Shown here piece after piece: positions 47,101 through 58,600 of a stretch of DNA of 64,000 nt; within the stretch, counting starts at the first letter, position 1; each line of letters opens with the position of its first letter. The stretch is from Boswellia sacra (taxonomy: Eukaryota > Streptophyta > Magnoliopsida > Sapindales > Burseraceae): NCBI GenBank assembly GCA_013180625.2, contig SNVD02002604.1, positions 1 through 64,000 of the forward strand, written 5' to 3'. The position numbers and the translations under genes were made by a program. The notes under the pieces were generated by a model. It saw only the letters and a list, made by a program, of their open reading frames with translations, was not told the origin of the DNA and made no database searches.

Positions 47101-47773
47101 TAAACAACATACAATTGTTGGGGCAAGCATCCCAAGACTGGTATGTAAACCCCAAGTCAGTAGTTATTTTTTGTGCCTCATAATATGAAGAAGGAATTTT
47201 GGAATTTTCTGGAAAGGCTTTCTGCAACAGTTTTAGTAACTTTGTCATTGAGGTGTCCGTCCATCCGTGCAACACTTTTAATTGCAAAAGTTGAACAGTA
47301 AAAGAAAGTGAAGTAAAACTCTCACAACTTGGATACAATGGACACTCTGCCTCCTGAAGAAGTTTTAAATATCTCTCAGTTTCTTGATCCAATGGATGAC
47401 TACTACCTTCACTAAAATCATTATTCGGAAGCCCAATGGCTTCATGTATCATTTCGACCATATCATCACCCACAGTGGAATCACAACCAACCTCCAAATG
47501 TTGGTTGGGTTGGTTGGGTTGGTTAGACTCAAGTGGTGTATATTGTTCTCCATGTAAGGTCCACCTTTTATATGTTCTAAGAAACCCATTACAGATTAAA
47601 TGCTCTCTTGTTGTGTATCTATCCAAACGATATCGATTGTGACATTTCTTACATGGACATAAAATTCTAGTATCGTTAACTAGATTGCCAAAAGCAAAAT
47701 TTAAGAATCTCTCAACCCCACTGAAATATGCATGACAACAGCGATTTTGTAAGTCAATCCAACTCTTATCCAT
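44200..47773 (-). pseudogene. TNP2 (TNPD)-type CACTA transposase, one frameshift and one nonsense codon
   Basis: The catalytic protein that cuts and joins CACTA ends. Inferred exons are 47773-45508, 45419-45162, 45071-44972 and 44901-44200, all GT-AG, about 1108 residues. Order: transposase-associated N-terminus MDKSWIDLQNRCCHAYFSGV with CPCKKC; a Cys/His region (CPNNCMLFRGEY..CCICHESRYK); the TNP2 core (KQVRYFPLIPRLQRLF, LAADGFNPF at about residue 328, INDFPAYANLSGWSTKG, LDVMHIEKNVCDNILWTLL); DUF4218-like LPLAARRALP..LCHLEKIFPPSFFD; and DUF4216-like FKFRIKD..WFKCDW. Lesions are one missing base in the A-run at 46677-46682 and TAA at 46044-46046 after LLGDSRK. Both are single changes, so decay is recent or partly technical. 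Confidence 0.88.
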
Positions 47774-50364
47774 GGGTATGTTCCTTAAAGAAAGTAGATG
47801 TAATCCATATCAAGATAGGTAAAATAATAACTATTGAACAATTTCTAAGCATGAAAAACAAACATAGACAGAACAAAATAATGATAATTTCCTCAGAATT
47901 GAGACAGTTTTATTATTGTAATATTCAAGCTCATGATTACCGAAAGCCAACATTATATATTATCTAGAATTCAGTAACGTTTAGAATTTGACCTATTTAA
48001 TTAATGAATTTATCATGCGAGTATTTAGCTACACTCATCTGTTGCCTTGTGGTGAAAGAGAAAATTAACAGAAAAAAAAGAAGCACAATCATAATCTAAG
48101 GTGAGTTGTTACTATATACAATCACAATAGTTTCAACCAAAGTGGGATATGATCGCATCACATGGCTGCAAAAGAAAATTTATAATTTTTATAGGTAATA
48201 TGACTGTTATATTTATCTTACCAAAAAGCTCTTGAAAGAAGCTACCAAGTAAAGAGAACCAAGCACCTGCAGCAAATGAAGAACCAAGACTCTTATGTCT
48301 TCCGAGTTCAAAATAGTTCCAATTCTTAAATCAAGAAAAGTGACCAACAAGATATCTACATGAATGTATAGTCAATCATTACAGACAATAAATTTTTCTT
48401 TTTTGGTGCAGCAACTGATCTAAATCCTGCACCTTTTTAAATTTTTTTTTAAAACCCAGAAATCCCTTAACCCTTTCTATATCTTCACCGAGTTCTAGAA
48501 TAGAGGCTACTTCCAAAGCCAATAACTTTGGTAGCTAAGAAAACATATGTGATACAAATAGCACAAGTAAACAGCATCAAAGTGAAGTTCAACCCCAGAC
48601 CTCTTGGTTTCTTACATCCCAAAAGTCCGGTTAGAAGAGACACTAACTTCTACTCTCTGGAATAATTTCCCTCTCACTTCTGTTTTCAAAACAGTTATAG
48701 TTAAAAACAGCCCCAAATTTAAGGAGATAATAGAAGTGAAAAACATTGCAGACAGAAAGCTCACAACTTAAAGCTTTCTGTCTGCAATGTTTTTCACAAA
48801 AAAATGGTGACATGATAATCCTACAGAAAGAAAGCAACATGTATACACAAAAAGCTCAAAGCTTCATCAGACCCAGATCTCAGACTCCTCATATATTTAC
48901 ATGAAAAGACATGCAAGTATTTATAAAGGAAATGAAGGGAAAGAAAATAAAATTCAATGCGTTACCTAAAGGAATTAAATCCGATATCAAAGCGAGAAGA
49001 AACCACTGAGAAGATTCAAAATGATCCACCAACTGAACTTATCTCAACCTCTTTGACAACACTGAAGAAGATTTCTCTGCCAAAACCATAAAAAAAAACA
49101 CAAAAAAAAAAACTCAGCTTGGATGTTGCTAACTCAAAGAAAATGGGAAAAAAAGAAGAAGCGGTCTTTCTTCACCACCCCGAAAATAATGAACCATTAC
49201 TCCCCACATTTCCCCACCAAGCAAACGTACCTCATAACAACCAAAACACGAGAACACTAAAAAAACAAAGAGATTTGGATGTTTTATGGAAAAATGATGG
49301 TGTATCAGTGTATAACCACAACAAGAACAAAAGAAACAGAAGTTGGAGAAGAAAAAGGAAACTGTGGAGGACGATGATGTGGCTGTCGATGTGGAAATGG
49401 ATACTTGGCTGATGAAGAACCGAAAAAGCCCGTGGGCAGGTAAGAAGGAGGGAGTGCAAACAGAGTTGATAGAAGACCAAAAGAAGTATGTAGAGGAGTA
49501 TGCAAAGAAGAAGGAAGAAAAAGGTAATGCAGGAGATAGGAGTTTCAATTGAGAGAATTGAGAGAAGAGTTCAAAGAGATACGGCATCAAATGTTGGAAC
49601 CAGTTGCATCAAAATCCGAAAAGTAGTAACAATTATTCATCGACATAACTAATTTTTGGTGCAGCAATGCTCACACCCGTCGGTGATGTGATTTCAAATG
49701 CGTGCTTGGGAATTCAGAATCCAATCCCCTTTTCACTTTAGTTTATTGGCACCAAACCCACAACAAATGAACAAAAACGCAAACACAGATGATACATCAC
49801 CAGTGAATCACAGCACAAGTCATGGAGGTTTACAGAGAAAAAGGTGGAGTGTAGAAACATATGAAATACGGATGATGCAGGCATACATACAATGATACAA
49901 GTCATGGAAACACAATAGCAAACGCTTACACAATAGCACAAGTCGATAACGGGAGTTCTGGGAGCAGCTCGATGCCGAAAACACACGACTCACAAGCCCA
50001 CAATATTCGACAGAGCACTTTGTCTCCTCCTGCGTCAGCGCATTTCCCTCGCCACAATGTTCGTTGACGCGGTTGAAGACAACTCGAAGATCCCTTATGG
50101 AGGTTGGCAAACTCAGCGGAGGAGTGGTGGAGTTAGATCTGGCTTGGCGGAGAAAATGCAAATCCGAAACAGGGAAGCTTGGCACGACCGAGGAAATACA
50201 AGAATTTTGGGGAGAGATGAGAGGGAGATCGAAATTTGGTGGAGCTGCAATTCAAGAATCTGATGAGCGGGCGAAAACGCGAGAGAGATGAGAGGGAGAT
50301 CGAAATAATTTGATCCAATTCCCGCTGTTAGGGCAAAACTAATTTGGGGATTTTTGCCCCAGTT
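47774..50364. other. CACTA 2 region upstream of TNP2, no clear gene
   Basis: No protein family is recognised on either strand. 50050-50330 read on the minus strand looks like a pyrimidine-rich plant 5' leader ('ctctcatctctccc') and may be the TNP2 promoter/leader with introns down to 47774. A plus-strand Lys/Glu-rich frame at 49119-49552 is open but unidentified. Confidence 0.4.
48736..48797. repeat. Perfect 26-bp hairpin inside CACTA 2
   Basis: Arms 48736-48761 and 48772-48797 are exact reverse complements (start GTGAAAAACATTGCAGACAG), separated by a 10-base loop. Confidence 0.9.
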
Positions 50365-50473
50365 AAACGGCGGTTTTAAAACCGCCGTAAATATCGTGGT
50401 ATGTCGGCCTTCTGCGGCGGTTTTTAAAAACCGCCGCAGATAGCCGCAGTATATAGCCGCGTTTCTTGTAGTG
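50365..50473. repeat. Right subterminal repeats and terminus of CACTA 2
   Basis: Copies of acggcggtttt..aaaccgccgtaaat and gcggcggtttttaaaaaccgccgcag precede the terminal TTTCTTGTAGTG. Confidence 0.85.
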
Positions 50474-50799
50474 CCCGGAGCATTCATAGGGGCGGGTCTG
50501 GGGCAGAAAATTTCTGCCCCGGCCGGGGTGGGTCCGGGGCCGGGTCTAGCCATTTGGACCCGTAGACCCGCCCCGCCCCCCAAGATTAGGGGTATATTTA
50601 TAAAATTTTTAAAGTTTAGGACTGTTATGTAATTTTTTAGGTTATATTTGTTAAACTTTTCATATATATAAATTCTTAATAATTTTACAAATAATGCAAA
50701 TACTTTAATAAAAATGACATTTTAATTAATAATTAATATCTTTTAGTATATTAACATCAATTTCTTCATATTATAATGAAAAAATAAAATATTTGTATT

Positions 50800-52130
50800 T
50801 TATAATAATTGAATTTGTATAATATATACAATCTTGATATAGATTATTAAGTACTAATTAAATTATTACAATATTAACAAGATTATTTTTAAAATATATA
50901 TCTATAATATAATCAGTATATTATTTTTTAAATATGTAAATAGAAATATGATAAAAAAATCTTAAAACCTTAAATATATGATTTATTGTAATTTAAATTA
51001 ATTAAATTAAATTATTAATGTTTCATAAATATATAATGTTAATTATTTGGTATATGCCAATAATATTATTGCGATTATTAGATTGAAATTAAATCAACAT
51101 GTTACTAAAAATTTATTTAATTGTATTATCAACTATTTAAAAAATTGTCAATTAAATAATTTATAAGCAATAATACACTTTTAACATTATTTCTAATAAA
51201 GTATGTAACATTATTACTAATATAATTAAATGACAATTAATGATAATTAAATATTTATATTTTATAATATATACAATCTTGATATAGATTACTAAGTACT
51301 AATTAAATTATTGCAATATTAACATGATTATTTTAAAAATATATATCTTTAATATAATCAATATATTATTTTCCAAATATGTAAATAAAAATAGGATAAA
51401 AATAATCTTATAATCTTAAATATATGATTTATCGTAAATTCTTAAATAAATTAATTACTTTAATTATTAATGTTTCATAAATACATATAATGTTAATTAA
51501 TTAGTAGATACAAATCATATTATTACTATTATTAGATTGAAATTAAATTAACATACTATTGAAAAAGTGTTAATTAACTAGTTTACAAGAATAATACATT
51601 TTTAACATTATTTCTAATAAAGCATGTAACATTATTACTAATAAAATCAAATGGTAAGTAAATATTTATATTTTATAGTAATTAAATTTGTGTAACATAT
51701 ACAATCTTGATATAGATTACTAAGTACTATTTAAATTATTGTAATATTAAAAATATTATTTTAAAATGTATATGTTTAATATAATCAATATATTATTTTC
51801 TAAATATGTAAATAGAAATATGATAAAAATAATCTTATAACTTTAAATATATGATTTATCGCAATTTAAATTAGTTAATTAAATTATTAGTATTTCATAA
51901 ATATTTATAATATTAATTATTTGGTATATACCAATCATATTATTACTATTATTAAATTGAAATTAAATGAACATGTCATTAAAAAATTATTTAATTGTAT
52001 TATCAACTATTTAAAAATTATCAATTAACTAGTTTACAAGCAATAATAAACTTTTAACATTATTTCTAATGGAATATGTAACATTATTACTAATAAAATC
52101 AAATGATAATATACAACTATTTTGATTTTA
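50800..52130. repeat. Three tandem units of about 430-445 bp in the hAT interior
   Basis: The anchor tacaatcttgatatagatta recurs at about 50827, 51271 and 51700. Each unit also carries 'taaatatatgatttat' and 'aacattatttctaata'. The sequence is extremely AT-rich. Confidence 0.8.
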
Positions 52131-52452
52131 GTTTGAAGATTTATTATTTTTATGATTGTTGAAAAATGATCATAGTTATAAATGGTATGATTAGAAATTG
52201 ATAAGGGCGTTATTTGCAAAGATATAAATATTACAAGGGATGAAGTTGAAAAATATAAAAATTATAGGGGTGTGATTGTAAAAATATAAACAGTGGCGGG
52301 GCGGGGCGGGTCTGGATCTACTAAAATTTTTTTCGCCCCGCCCCGCAAAGGGGCAAAGGGGCGGGGTGGGGCAAAAAAAAGGGTCAACGGGGCGGGACTG
52401 GATACTGGCCGCCCCGTACCCGCCCCGCCTCGGTTCCAACCCTAGGCATAAC

Positions 52453-52838
52453 CAAAGAGCATGCTCCCCACTTCGCTTCTAAAAAAACATCTCCACACCT
52501 TTATTTATATAATTAACATTATAGTTATCAAAGTTTTGACACATATATTTTAGATTTTAAATTAAAGTAAAAACATAAATATATTTATAGATTTATTCCA
52601 AGTTTTAATAATCAATTGTAAGTTTTTAGGCCTAAAATTATAATTTAAAAAGGGATTAAAAAAACCTTGGAAATTAAAATAAAAAAATTAATTTTATTAC
52701 ACCTAGATTATAATCTTGGTAATTGAATAATCCAAATATGTATGAGGTAGGGACAGGGCTAGAAATTTTGTCAACATAAGGCTACAAAAATCTCCATCAA
52801 GTGACAAACATAAATACTTAATAAAAGTTTTAAATGAT
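52453..52838. other. AT-rich 3' flank of the hAT transposase pseudogene
   Basis: No coding homology. It lies downstream (minus strand) of the transposase stop at 52839-52841. Confidence 0.45.
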
Positions 52839-52860
52839 CTACAACTGTCCGCGACAATTT

Positions 52861-53882
52861 TGTTAGCCCTAACGCTACAAAATAATTTTGATGATAACAA
52901 TACACATTGATTCATAAGGTGTTACTAATATGTTTATTTATGTGCAAGAATAAGATTTAATAAAATAATTGTAAAATCAAGAAAAGGCTTATTAAAATGA
53001 AGTGTTGAAGCTAAGGAGAAGACTACATGTTAAAGGCACCAAAGTTTAAGAACAAGGTTTTATTCAAGGAATGTGACACATGAGTAATATTCAATTAATT
53101 GGTCATATATTTCTCTACAGATATCCAAATGACGTGATTCTTGAGCCTTTGGAAAGCTTACTCAATTTATAACATTTAATATGTTTTAAAGAAATTTAAA
53201 TTTCAAGTGTATGGTTGTCCAAATCATCATGCAAGTTGAAAGACAAATAGAAGCAGCTGACATGAGCACCGAATACTCTTTTGGAAATATCTTGAGCTAG
53301 AAAAATCAAAATGACTTGATTCTTATGGCATTGGAAAGAGGACATAATGAGGCACATTTCATATGTTTTGAATAAATTCAAATTTCAAATGGAAGGCTGA
53401 CATAATTGACATGCAATTCGGTGGACTAACACAAGAAAGAAAAATCAACTCACATGAGCACCGAATGGTGTTTTGGCCATATCTTAAGATAGAGATATTC
53501 AAATTCTTTGATTCTTAATGTTTTGGAAAGCTTATTCAAATATGCAGATCTTTTATGTTTTGAGTAAATTCAAATTTCAAACGCAATGCTGACAGAATTA
53601 TCATTCAATTCGGTGGACGTAGGCAAGGTTTGCCGAACCACGTACATCGAGTTTGCACTCTCTCTATCCCTATACTCTTTACATTTACTTGCACTTGTGA
53701 TTGTTCATTATTATTATTCTCTTGATTACATATTTAATAACTTCTAATTTCATCTTCTTCACCTTCATTCTCAAAGAAAGAGTAAACTAATTTTGATCTT
53801 TCAAGAAAAGTTTTACAAATCCGTTTTGATAAATAAAAACCCAATTCACCCCCCCTCTTGGGTTGCCATACCTGGGTCAACA
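52861..53882 (+). repeat. 5' outer LTR of C3
   Basis: Near-identical to 60152-61173. It contains three degenerate tandem units of about 185 bp (53115-53600, 'gacttgattctta.g..ttggaaag...tatgttttga.taaattcaaatttcaaa'). It lacks the TATA-bearing segment present in the internal LTR. Confidence 0.92.
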
Positions 53883-53884
53883 AG

Positions 53885-53900
53885 TGGTATCAGAGTAAGG
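53885..53900 (+). promoter_or_regulatory. Primer binding site of C3 (a second one at 55609-55624)
   Basis: TGGTATCAGAGTAAGG follows the outer 5' LTR, and TGGTATCAGAGCAAGG follows the internal LTR. Both match initiator tRNA-Met. Confidence 0.88.
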
Positions 53901-53937
53901 TTGCTCAATTTTTTAAATCTTAATCGATTTTTGAGCT

Positions 53938-54521
53938 ATGGCAACTTTTAATTCAACTTCATATGTTGAGGGACTTTCTATCTCTAGACCTCCATTTTTT
54001 AATGGAAGTGATTACTCTTATTAGAAAACTAGAATGAGTATTTTCTTGAAATCTTTTGATTATGGTTTGTGGTCTATTGTTTTGGAAGGACCTTTTATTC
54101 CTACCAAAATTGAAAATGGGGAATGCATGCTTAAAGAACCTAAAGAGTTTAGTGAAGATGATAAAAAGAAATTGAGTTTGAATGCTAAAGCTATGAATGT
54201 GATGTATTGTGCTCTAGATAGAAATGAGTTTAATAGAATATCTACTTGTTCTACGGCACAAGAAATATACCACACACTTGAAGTAACTCATGAAGGAACT
54301 AGTCAGTTAAAGAATCCAAAATTAGTATGCTAGTTCATAGTTATGAGCTTTTTAAGATGAAATCGGATGAATCAATTTCTGAAATGTTTACTAGATTTAC
54401 GGATATTATTAATAGTTTGAAATCTCTTGGTAAATCTTATTCTAATGTTGAAATGGTGAGAAAGATTCTTAGGTGTCTACCAAAATCTTGGGAGCCAAAG
54501 GTGACGGCAATTAAAGAAGCA
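53938..54521 (+). pseudogene. First gag copy of C3, cut by the gap
   Basis: It starts MATFNSTSYVEGLSISRPPF, then after a TAG in place of Trp gives KTRMSIFLKSFDYGLWSIVL and the UBN2-type region to PKSWEPKVTAIKEA. It has one frameshift near 54330 and ends at the N run. It duplicates the gag at 55663. Confidence 0.8.
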
Positions 54522-54621
54522 NNNNNNNNNNNNNNNNNNNNNNNNNNNNNNNNNNNNNNNNNNNNNNNNNNNNNNNNNNNNNNNNNNNNNNNNNNNNNNN
54601 NNNNNNNNNNNNNNNNNNNNN
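54522..54621. other. Assembly gap (100 N)
   Basis: Exactly 100 N's, the conventional size for a gap of unknown length. Confidence 1.
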
Positions 54622-55606
54622 AAAGCTTATTCAAATATGAAAATCTTTTATGTTTTGAAGAAATTCAAATTTCAAACGGAAGGCTGACAGAATTATCATT
54701 CAAGTCGGTGGACTGACACATGGAGGAAAAATCAAGTCACATGAGCACCGAATGGTCTTTTGGCCATATCTTGAGCTACAGATATCCAAATGACTTGATT
54801 CTTGATGCGTTGGAAAGCTTATTCAAATGTGAAAATATTTTATGTTTTGCAGATTTTCAAATTTCAAACAGAACATTGACAAAAAGGCAGACAAAATTAC
54901 GGTTTTTATTGTGGGCAGAAAATTTGGAGTTGGTGTCTTCACTTGATTAAGTTCATCTCATTTGCCTATAAAAGGAGCCATTCTCCCATGCATTCAAGGA
55001 GAGCAAGAGAAGCATCTATCAAGCAAAAAAAAACCAAGAGAAATATCAAGTCTAGAGAGCTTTTGTATTCTTTATCTATTCTTTGAAGAGAGTTGTACTT
55101 TTGTTGTAAAAACTTTTCTTTGTTCTTATATTGTGTGAGAGTGAGATCTTCTTGTAAAGGATAAAAGATATCCTTGAGAGAACTCTTTCCTTGGTGATGT
55201 TGTTCATCAAGAAGAACTCTTGGTGTGTGTTATCAAGAGTTGAAGGAAAAGTGGTCTTGGTGAAGTTGTTCACAAGCAAGTTGGTAAAGTATTCTACAAC
55301 TTTAGTGGAAAGCCTAGCTTGTGTAGGAGCTAGGAGCCCGTGGAATAGCAATGTTTTGCCGAACCACTAAATTGAGTTTTGCACTCTCTCTATCCCTTTC
55401 CTCTTTACATTTACTTGCACTTGTGATTGTTCATCATTATTATTCTTTTGATTGCATCTTTGATAATTCTAATTTCATCTTCTTCACCTTTATTTTCAAA
55501 GAAAGAGTGAACTAATTTTGATCTTTCAAGAAAAGTTTTCTAAATCCGTTTTGATAAATAAAAACCCAATTCACCCCCCCTCTTGGGTTGACATACCTGG
55601 GTCAAC
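54622..55606 (+). repeat. Internal, partial LTR of C3 family with promoter segment
   Basis: It resumes inside the LTR after the gap and ends GGGTCAACA before a primer site. Compared with the outer LTRs it has about 600 extra bases, including tataaaagg (54968) and a transcribed leader (55000-55350). It appears to be the ancestral, fuller LTR form. Confidence 0.85.
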
Positions 55607-55662
55607 AAGTGGTATCAGAGCAAGGTTGCTCAATTTTTTAAATCTTAATCGATTTTTGAGCT

Positions 55663-58600
55663 ATGGCAACTTTTAATTCAACTTTAAATGTTGAGGGACT
55701 TCTATCTCTAGACCTCCATTTTTTAATGGAAGTGATTACTCTTATTGGAAAACTAGAATTAGTATTTTCTTGAAATCTTTTGATTATGATTTGTGGTCTA
55801 TTGTTTTGGAAGGACCTTTTGTTCCTACCAAAATTGAAAATGGGGAATGCATGCTTAAGGAACCTAAAGAGTTTAGTGAAGATGATAAAAAGAAATTGAG
55901 TTTGAATGCCTAAGCTATGAATGTGTTATATTTTGCTCTAGTGGAAATGAGGTTTAATAGATATCTACTTGTTTCTACGGCACAAGAAATATGGCACACA
56001 ACTTGAAGTAACTCATGAAGGCACTAGTCAAGTTAAAGAATCCAAAATTAGTATGCTAGTTCATAGTTATGAGCTTTTTTAAGATGAAATCGGATGAATC
56101 AATTTCTGAAATGTTTACTATATTTACGGATATTATTAATAGTTTGAAATCTCTTGGTAAATCTTATTCTAATGTTGAAATGGTGAGAAAGATTCTTAGG
56201 TGTCTACCAAAATCTTGGGAGCCAAAGGTGATGGCAATTCAAGAAGCAAGGACCTCACCAAACTACCATTAGAATAACTTAAGGTTCTCTCATGACTCAT
56301 GAATCACCTTGAGGGACATGAAGAAGATTTTCAAGAGAAAAAGAAAAATATCGCTTTCAAATCTTCAACAAAAGAAGATGATGAGTCCGACGATGAAGGA
56401 GAAGATGAAGATCTTGCATTCATCACAAGAAAGCTAAAAAGGATGATTAGAAGAAACAAAGGATTCAAGAAGAATTCTAGAAAGGAGTACAAAAGGCAAA
56501 GCTCAAAGCAAGATAAGAAAAATGATCAAGTCACTTGCTATGAGTGCAAGAAACCGGGACATGTAAAGATGGATTGTCCTTACTTCAAGAGTCAAAACAA
56601 GAAATCCAAAGCAATGAAGCCACAAATTGGGATGATAATGAAGCTAGCTCCACCGAAGAAGAAGATTGCGAAGTGGCAAACATGTGCTTTATGGCTTTAA
56701 GTGAAGATGAGGTAAGTATTCTAAAAAACTAGATACTAAAACTTTCATATGATGAATACTTGAAGTTCCAAAATTACATGTGCCTGTGATAAGCAAAATT
56801 CAAAAATCAATGCTTTAAAAAAGAAGTCAAAAATTATGTTATCTCAATTAGAAGAGTTGGTGGAAATAAATGAAGCTTTAGAAAATGAAAATGAAATTTT
56901 AAAGCAAAAAGATTTTGAAAGTTTTGAAAGTCAAATACATTTTTTAAAAACTGAAAATGACATTTTAAAACAAAAGGATTTTGATAAATTGGAGAAACAA
57001 AATGCTAATTTGAAAAAGGAAAATAATGACTTAAGAAATATTGTTGATAGTTTTACAAAAAGCACAAAAAATTTGAATTCTACGTTATAAAACGAAAGGT
57101 GTGTTTTTGATAAAATAGGTTTAGGATATAAAACTCATAAAAATCAAAAGTATTTTAAAAATTATTTTGCTCATGCATCTTCTAGGAATAATCCTAATCA
57201 TTCATGTACTTATTGTGGAAGAAAAGGACATAAAGTGCATTCTTGCTATATTAAGAGAAATCCTAATTTGAAACAAATATGGGTTCTAAAAAGTACCATA
57301 ACTAACCCCCAAGGACCCAAGAACTTTTGGGTACCAAAAAGTTACTCCTTGAATGTTAATCGTAGAGACAAAGGAGTGGCAAACACAAGTGGTACTTAGA
57401 TAGTGGATACTCAAGGCATATGACCGGAGATGCCTCCAAGTTCTCAAGATTAATCATGAAGAAAGGAGGATATGTGACCTTCGGTGATAATGCCAAAGGA
57501 AGGGTAATCGGACATGGTGATAGTGGTAACCCTTCTTCACCTATTATTAAAGATGTTTTGCTTGTTCATGGTTTAAAACATGATTTGATTAGCATTAGTC
57601 AATTATGTGATAAGGGATATTTTGTTGCTTTTGAGCCTAATAGATGTGTGATTAAGGATGTAAGTAACAATAAGACATTATTTGTTAATAATAGATGTGG
57701 TAATATTTATACAATTGATGTTGATGTTAATGATCATGTAGAAAAGTGTTTCATTGTTAATCATGATGCTTGGTTATGGCATAGAAGATTAGGTCATGCT
57801 AGCATGGACACAATTTCAAAAATTTCTAAAAATGATTTAGTTAATGGTCTTCCAAAAATAAAATTTGAAAAGGATAAGATTTGTGATGCTTGTCAATTTG
57901 GAAAACAAGTGAGAACTTCTTTTAAACAAAAGAAATTTATTTCAACAAATAAACCTCTACAATTACTTCATTTGGATTTATTTGGACCATCAAGAACTCA
58001 AAGCCTTGGTGGAAAGTATTATGTTTTTGTTATTGTGGATGATTATTCAAGATTCACTTGGGTATTATTCTTGAATACTAAAAATGAGGCCATACAAGCT
58101 TTTTCAAAATTTGCAAAAAGAGTCCAAAATCAAAAAGGGTATTCTATTGTGTCCATTAGAGTGATCATGGTGGTGAAGTAGACAATGTTGCATTTGAAAA
58201 TCTTTGTGATGAAAATGGTTTTGAGCATAATTTTTCCTCACCTAGAACTCCACAACAAAATGGTGTTGTTGAAAGGAAAAATAGGACTATCCAAGAAATG
58301 GCTAGGACCATGTTACTTGAAAATAATTTGCCAAAATATTTTTGGGCCGAAGCCGTTAATACCGCATGCTTTATAATCAATAGAGTCCATATTAGAGCTT
58401 TAATAAAGAAAACTCCTTATGAACTTTGGAAAGGAAGAAAACTCAACATTGGATTTTTTAAAGTTTTTGGATGTAAATGTTTTATTTTAAACACCAAGGA
58501 TAACCTTGGAAAATTTGATGCAAAAGCCGATGTTGGAATTTTTGTTGGCTATTCCAACCATAGTAAAGCATATGGAGTTTTTAACAAAAAGACTCTTACT

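Larger units (their letters stand above)
41205..50473 (-). mobile_element. Near-complete CACTA transposon 2 (TNPA + TNP2)
   Basis: Termini are CACTACAACAG (41205) and TTTCTTGTAGTG (ending 50473; inverse CACTACAAGAAA). The 3-bp target duplication is CCC on both sides (41202-41204, 50474-50476). It holds two minus-strand genes, TNP2 (44200-47773) and TNPA-like (42088-43948), the usual CACTA pair. Subterminal repeats TTTACGGCGG/CCGCCGTAAA crowd both ends. Confidence 0.93.
41128..52444. mobile_element. hAT-type element carrying a CACTA transposon
   Basis: An 8-bp target duplication GGCATAAC (41120-41127, 52445-52452) surrounds terminal inverted repeats TAGGGTTGG (left) and CCAACCCTA (right), the Ac/hAT signature. 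Only about 2 kb belongs to hAT itself: a GC-rich left end (41128-41204) and 50474-52444, the latter AT-rich with GC-rich 'ggggcggg' ends. No hAT transposase lies inside it. Confidence 0.88.

Noticed and set aside
46674..47183. 169-codon plus-strand frame
   Set aside because: Antisense shadow of the TNP2 exon.
50113..50583. 156-codon minus-strand frame at the right end of CACTA 2
   Set aside because: It runs across the CACTA terminus into the hAT arm and has no recognisable domain; it is likely leader and terminal repeat sequence.
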